DNA of 64,000 bases from the NCBI GenBank assembly GCA_045631525.1, contig JAZQUY010000013.1, positions 26,773 to 90,772 of the forward strand, read 5' to 3'. Below the pieces are notes generated by a model. The model saw only the letters and a list, made by a program, of their open reading frames with translations. It was not told the DNA's origin and did no database searches. This stretch comes from SIG440 sp045631525. GTDB taxonomy: Bacteria > Bacillota > Clostridia > Monoglobales > Monoglobaceae. A program made the translations under genes and the position numbers. This document shows positions 60,199 through 64,000 of this stretch, in pieces; within the stretch, counting starts at the first letter, position 1; each line of letters opens with the position of its first letter.

Positions 60199-60484
60199 CG
60201 ACCGAGTAGAGAAACGAGACATCTGTCACAAAGTCACTGATAAGGTGTTAATTTCATCCAGTATATCTTCGCAAACACTATATACCATGCACATTCTTCG
60301 GTCAGGAACAAAAATTCAGCCTTCTCATCGCTGAGTTTTACTGCAGAACTGTCTTTGCGAAAATCTTTTTAAATCATAAAGTTCACCTTACGTTATGTTG
60401 TTTTAAACAGCATTCAAAAATTTCGTCTTTAATTAATTCATTATACTCCTTTTCCCTCAAATAGTCAAGTATTCCCTGTAAAAT

Positions 60485-60516
60485 AAATATCTCTCCTATA
60501 TATAGGAGAGATATTT
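60485..60516 (-). terminator. Terminator of the pnt operon
   Basis: A perfect 32-base palindrome with 16-base arms (AAATATCTCTCCTATA and its complement), followed on the minus strand by ATTTTAC. It lies 16 bases after the pntB stop codon. Confidence 0.8.
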
Positions 60517-60531
60517 GTCATTATTACAGAT

Positions 60532-61887
60532 TTAGAAAGATGCCATGAGCTTTGCCACTGTTTCCTTTGCATCACCAAGCATCATAATTGTGTTTTCTGC
60601 TTCATATAAGGGATTTGGAACGCCGGCATATCCGGGCTTGTCGTCAAAGTTACAGATAATAACGTGTTTTGCATCAGCCGCATCAAGCACCGGCATACCA
60701 TAAATTGGTGTGCCCTCCGCTGTGTTTGCAGCAGGGTTTACAACATCGTTTGCTCCAATGATAATTGCTGCGTCACATTCTTTGAACTCGCCGTTTATTG
60801 CATCCATTTCATAAAGCTTGTCATAAGGAACGTCAACCTCGCAAAGAAGAACGTTCATATGTCCGGGCATTCTTCCTGCAACCGGATGGATTGCATATTT
60901 AACCTCTGTTCCGTTTGCTTCAAGCTTATCTGCAAAGGTCTTCACTATGCTCTGTGCCTGACCAAGCGCCATACCATAACCAGGAACTATCATTACCTTT
61001 TTGGCATTTGTAAGGATATCCCCTACGTTTACTTTTTCTTCTTTGACGGGCTCTTCTTTTTTACTTTCAATGACGGTCTTTTCCGTTTTTACAGCAGCCT
61101 TTTTCACCTTGCCGCCAACAAGAATGCTTATGAGACTTCTGTTCATTGCTCTGCACATAATCTGTGTAAGAAGAAGACCTGACGCACCAACTACGCCGCC
61201 TATTGCAACAAGAAGAACGTCACCCACAGCAATACCTGCAATACCGCCTGCAACACCACTCAAAGAATTTAGAAGCGAAATGGTGATTGGCATATCCGCA
61301 CCACCAACGCGGATTGCAAAGGCAACCCCAAAGAAAGCAGATAGGATTGAAATAAGCCACATACATTCAGGGCAAATAACAACCGCAATAACTGTTGCAA
61401 TAATTGTAACTGCCACTATAAAAGAATGTGCCTTCCATACAACCGGCTTTTGAGGAAGAAGCTTGTGAAGCTTTCCTGCCGCCACAACACTTCCTGTAAA
61501 TGTTACAAAACCAACAACGAGGGCAATAGCACCCACATATATTTCGAACTTATCAGCAGTTTGCTGAAATGTGAGAATTGCAACAAGTGCACTTGCAAGA
61601 CCGCCAAAGCCATTGAGAAGTGCCACCGCCTGTGGCATCTCTATCATTTTTACTTTAACAGCACCGATAATTCCTATAACAGAACCTATTGCAAGTCCGA
61701 GCCAAGCCTGCCAAGCTGTAAGGATTTCGCAGTTATACATTACGACAAGAATTGCAATAAGTGTACATACAGCAGAAAGGGTATTTCCGTTGTTTGCACT
61801 TTTGACCTTGCTCATCATGCTTATGCCCAAAAGAACACCCAAAACGAGGACCGCACTTATTATGTAATAAACTGTACCTGGTATCAT
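60532..61887 (-). CDS. pntB: NAD(P) transhydrogenase subunit beta
   Basis: A 451-residue subunit. The N-terminal 260 residues carry about nine membrane segments of the proton channel. The soluble C-terminal domain binds NADP(H): KKVMIVPGYGMALGQAQSIVKTFADKLEANG, YAIHPVAGRMPGHMNVLLCE and IIIGANDVVNPAANT. A charged Lys/Glu linker joins them. Its ATG lies directly next to the stop of the preceding gene, with AGGAGG inside that gene. Confidence 0.95.
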   Translation of the reverse strand: MIPGTVYYIISAVLVLGVLLGISMMSKVKSANNGNTLSAVCTLIAILVVMYNCEILTAWQAWLGLAIGSVIGIIGAVKVKMIEMPQAVALLNGFGGLASALVAILTFQQTADKFEIYVGAIALVVGFVTFTGSVVAAGKLHKLLPQKPVVWKAHSFIVAVTIIATVIAVVICPECMWLISILSAFFGVAFAIRVGGADMPITISLLNSLSGVAGGIAGIAVGDVLLVAIGGVVGASGLLLTQIMCRAMNRSLISILVGGKVKKAAVKTEKTVIESKKEEPVKEEKVNVGDILTNAKKVMIVPGYGMALGQAQSIVKTFADKLEANGTEVKYAIHPVAGRMPGHMNVLLCEVDVPYDKLYEMDAINGEFKECDAAIIIGANDVVNPAANTAEGTPIYGMPVLDAADAKHVIICNFDDKPGYAGVPNPLYEAENTIMMLGDAKETVAKLMASF

Positions 61888-62181
61888 TTATTTGTCCTCC
61901 TTTGACTTAAACATTCTGAGCATTCTGCCTGTAACAGCAAAACCGCCCACTACATTTACCATTGCAAACACAATTGCAAAAATACCGATTATAACACTCA
62001 AAACAGAGCTTTGTTCTTTAACAACCACTGCAATAGTAGTGAGAGCACCCAGAACTGTTATTCCTGAAAGGGCATTCATACCAGACATAAGTGGGGTATG
62101 CAAAAGTGTGGGCACCTTGTTTATTATGAAGTAACCAACGATTGCCGCTACTATAAATACGAGTATTAAGATAATTCCCAT
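61888..62181 (-). CDS. pntA2: NAD(P) transhydrogenase subunit alpha, membrane part
   Basis: A 97-residue protein with three membrane segments, equal to the C-terminal membrane region of single-chain PntA: VPTLLHTPLMSGMNALSGITVLGAL and VNVVGGFAVTGRMLRMF. AGGAGG supports ATG 62181. The split alpha subunit is the arrangement known from Rhodospirillum and other bacteria. Confidence 0.93.
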   Translation of the reverse strand: MGIILILVFIVAAIVGYFIINKVPTLLHTPLMSGMNALSGITVLGALTTIAVVVKEQSSVLSVIIGIFAIVFAMVNVVGGFAVTGRMLRMFKSKEDK

Positions 62182-62255
62182 AAAATTAAAACCTCCTATA
62201 TACACACAATCCGCACCCCAAAAGAGTGCGGGTTGATGTGGTTTAATTGCTAAAT

Positions 62256-63413
62256 CTATTTGTTCATTGCTTCAATGGCACCCTTGTGAACGATTTCACC
62301 GTTGATTGTGGTAAGAATACCTTTAACAATATCATCATTCATATCAAGACTGATTGCGCCGTCTTTTGCAAGATATTTAACAAGGTTGTAGATGTTGTGT
62401 GAGAACATCCAAGTTGAGCTTGTAGGAAGCATACCGGGGATGTTCTTTATTCCTTCGATTGTAACCTGATGCTTAACAGCTGTTTCGCCGGGGTCTGTGA
62501 TAGCACAGTTGCCGCCCTGGTCGATGGAAATATCCACAATAACTGCACCGGGCTTCATTGTTTTTACAAGCTCTTCTGTAAGAATTACCGGAGCAAGCTT
62601 GCTGGGAACAAGCGCAGAACAGAAAATAATATCCATATCCTTGATTGTGTCAGCAAGGGCTGCTCTTTCTTTAACAAGCCATTCTTCAGGAAGCGCATTT
62701 GCATAACCGCCTTCGCCTACTGCAATTTCAGCAGGAACGCCTGTGTCAACAATTTTTGCACCAAGGCTCATAGCTTGTTCTGCTGCTGCAGGACGAATGT
62801 CTGCTGCATATGTAATAGCGCCAAGACCCTTAGCTGTAGCAAGTGCACGAAGACCAGCAACACCAGTACCGATAACGAGTGCATTACAGGGTTTAACTTG
62901 ACCTACTGCGCAGAAAATCGGAGGAATGAACTTCTTCAAATCGTTTGCAGCCATAAGAATACCCTTGTATCCTGCGCAAGTACTCATTGATGAAAGAGCA
63001 TCCATCTTCTGTGCTCTTGAAATACGGGGAACACCATCAAGTGTAAGGCTGATTACGCCTTTTGCCGCCATATTCTTAACCATTTCGTGGTTAACAGGAG
63101 ATGCAGGGTGAATAAACGTAATAAGATACTGACCCTCATGCATCATATCTACTTCGTGTTTGCCCTTTGCTTCGTTGAACTGTGGCTCTTTAACCTTCAG
63201 AATGATGTCTGACTTTGCATAAATTTCCTCAGCATCAGCAATCATAGTAGCGCCCGCTGCTGCATATTCTGCATCTGAGAAAAGTGCGCCCTCGCCTGCC
63301 GTATTCTCAACAAGAACATCAAAGCCTTCTGCCTTGAGGAGAGAAACTGTTTCAGGAATTGCAGATACACGGCCCTCACCGTGCATAATCTCTTTTGGAA
63401 TACCAATAACCAT
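62256..63413 (-). CDS. pntA1: NAD(P) transhydrogenase subunit alpha, NAD-binding part
   Basis: A 385-residue soluble subunit of the alanine dehydrogenase/PntA family. GIPKEIMHGEGRVSAIPETV opens it; ALVIGTGVAGLRALATAKGLGA is the NAD-binding loop; VDISIDQGGNCAITDPGE and NIPGMLPTSSTWMFSHNIYNLVKYL identify PntA rather than alanine dehydrogenase. First gene of the pnt operon. The complex uses the proton gradient to make NADPH from NADH. AAAGGTGG precedes ATG 63413. Confidence 0.93.
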   Translation of the reverse strand: MVIGIPKEIMHGEGRVSAIPETVSLLKAEGFDVLVENTAGEGALFSDAEYAAAGATMIADAEEIYAKSDIILKVKEPQFNEAKGKHEVDMMHEGQYLITFIHPASPVNHEMVKNMAAKGVISLTLDGVPRISRAQKMDALSSMSTCAGYKGILMAANDLKKFIPPIFCAVGQVKPCNALVIGTGVAGLRALATAKGLGAITYAADIRPAAAEQAMSLGAKIVDTGVPAEIAVGEGGYANALPEEWLVKERAALADTIKDMDIIFCSALVPSKLAPVILTEELVKTMKPGAVIVDISIDQGGNCAITDPGETAVKHQVTIEGIKNIPGMLPTSSTWMFSHNIYNLVKYLAKDGAISLDMNDDIVKGILTTINGEIVHKGAIEAMNK

Positions 63414-63455
63414 TTTTTTACCACCTTTTTAAAATCTTATATAAATTGTTAATAA

Positions 63456-63905
63456 TTATTTTTCAGGAAGAATGCAGACCTCGTTTTTGTTTTCTGAAAG
63501 GACCACAGATGTTCTGGTAAAGGAAACGCCGTCTATGGATTTTATAGAGTTGAGAATGTCCTCCAAACTCTTTCTTTGGTCTGTAACCACTTTTAATATA
63601 AAATCAAAGTCACCTGCTATGTAATAACATTCTGTGATAAATGCATTTTCTTTGACACGATTCACAAAATTTTCATAATGCTTGGGGTGCTCAAGTCGCA
63701 CCGTGATAAAAGCGTTCAAGTCTCTTCCGAGAATATTTTGATTTATTATGACCGTGTATTTCTTTATAAGACCCGAGCTTTCAAGCTTTTTTATGCGCTC
63801 GATAACCGCCGATGTGGAAAGATTGATTTTTGCCCCTATGTTTGTAGCATTTTCTCTTGAATTGTCTTTAAGACAAGTAAGAATTTCATAATCAATAGCG
63901 TCCAA
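63456..63905 (-). CDS. Lrp/AsnC family regulator
   Basis: A 149-residue regulator with N-terminal winged helix (DYEILTCLKDNSRENATNIGAKINLSTSAVIERIKKLESSGLIKKY) and C-terminal RAM ligand-binding domain (ITECYYIAGDFDFILKVVTDQRKSLEDIL). TTG 63905 is preferred: GAGG lies eight bases upstream, while GTG 63914 overlaps it. It lies 42 bases upstream of pntA1 in the same direction and could control the pnt operon. Confidence 0.9.
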   Translation of the reverse strand: MDAIDYEILTCLKDNSRENATNIGAKINLSTSAVIERIKKLESSGLIKKYTVIINQNILGRDLNAFITVRLEHPKHYENFVNRVKENAFITECYYIAGDFDFILKVVTDQRKSLEDILNSIKSIDGVSFTRTSVVLSENKNEVCILPEK

Positions 63906-63931
63906 AAGTTTCACCTCGATTTTCTAATCTA

Positions 63932-63960
63932 ATTATATTAAAAAGGCGTAAAAAAGTAAA
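63932..63960 (-). promoter_or_regulatory. Promoter of the Lrp-pnt unit
   Basis: On the minus strand TTTACT (63955-63960), 17 bases, TATAAT (63932-63937). A short palindrome CGGAA-A-TTCCG lies just upstream, near 63970. Confidence 0.65.
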
Positions 63961-64000
63961 TATATTGCCGGAAATTCCGAAATATATTTGGTATTTTTTT

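Larger units (their letters stand above)
60028..60531. other. 504-base gap with palindromic element and possible gene remnant
   Basis: It holds a compact palindromic element (60154-60198), a stretch of about 170 bases (60235-60400) that on the minus strand reads as broken coding sequence (fragments KLSDEKAEFLFLTEECAW, then in another frame CEDILDEINTLS), and the pnt terminator at 60485-60516. No intact gene. Confidence 0.45.

Overview
The window is chromosomal DNA from a low-GC, strictly anaerobic, endospore-forming member of the Clostridia. The evidence is spo0A, spoIVB, ytxC, a SpoIID-family gene, an alpha/beta small acid-soluble spore protein, the murT-gatD pair, a glycyl radical enzyme (an oxygen-sensitive class), Gram-positive promoters and ribosome binding sites, and the order spoIID-like, queA, tgt, yajC, TIGR04086, secD, secF. 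I see no rRNA or tRNA gene, no CRISPR array and no intact insertion sequence, so placement below class is not supported.

Layout. 1-2.0 kb: end of a CPBP protease, a C_GCAxxG_C_C protein and pfkA. 2.3-8.5 kb: an exporter operon (HlyD-type adaptor, MacB-type ATPase and permease) ending in a surface-layer (SLH) protein. 8.5-14.2 kb: two CobW-type metallochaperone GTPases (one very His-rich, one fused to a YcgQ-like domain), an asparagine-synthetase-like protein with a ruined glutaminase site, a HAD phosphatase and a pseudouridine synthase. 14.3-19.3 kb: HPr, uvrC, a DUF6873-like gene, ytxC and a Xer-type recombinase next to a dif-like site. 19.3-25.3 kb: ldh, ROK glucokinase, a DUF512 radical-SAM-like protein, a TrpR-like regulator and an amino-acid ABC importer. 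25.3-30.4 kb: spo0A, gatD, murT, a possible spore-coat gene, an Asn-rich microprotein and spoIVB. 30.5-34.2 kb: AraC regulator, glycyl radical enzyme and activase. 34.2-38.0 kb: small regulator, possible small RNA, small membrane protein, PRC-barrel-like protein, spore protein, acyltransferase, D,D-carboxypeptidase. 38-43.3 kb: NhaC antiporter, ECF S component and lysine/diaminopimelate genes dapB-dapA-asd. 43.5-50.7 kb: SpoIID-like gene, queuosine genes and Sec accessory genes. 50.7-64 kb: a second SLH protein, uraA-upp, PsiE-like protein, proline symporter, TetR, polysaccharide deacetylase, AEC transporter, three-gene pnt transhydrogenase and an Lrp regulator.

How the genes fit together. 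Most loci are housekeeping: sugar catabolism to lactate (pfkA, glucokinase, ldh, HPr), cell wall and spore envelope (dap genes, murT-gatD, D,D-carboxypeptidase, SpoIID-like, SpoIVB), protein export (yajC, secD, secF) and nucleobase salvage (uraA, upp). The most unusual points are: (1) an 11+6+11 bp palindromic dif-like site in the leader of the Xer gene, with further dif-like sequences just after its stop codon, suggesting a one-recombinase chromosome resolution locus or a dif-flanked cassette; (2) a short glycyl radical enzyme of unknown substrate with its own activase and AraC regulator; (3) the asparagine-synthetase homologue lacking its glutaminase nucleophile, in a metal-chaperone operon and with its ribosome binding site inside a 13-bp stem; (4) a CxxC-x6-CxxC element in the N-terminus of an NhaC antiporter.

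Gene functions are read from motifs by eye; no database search was possible.
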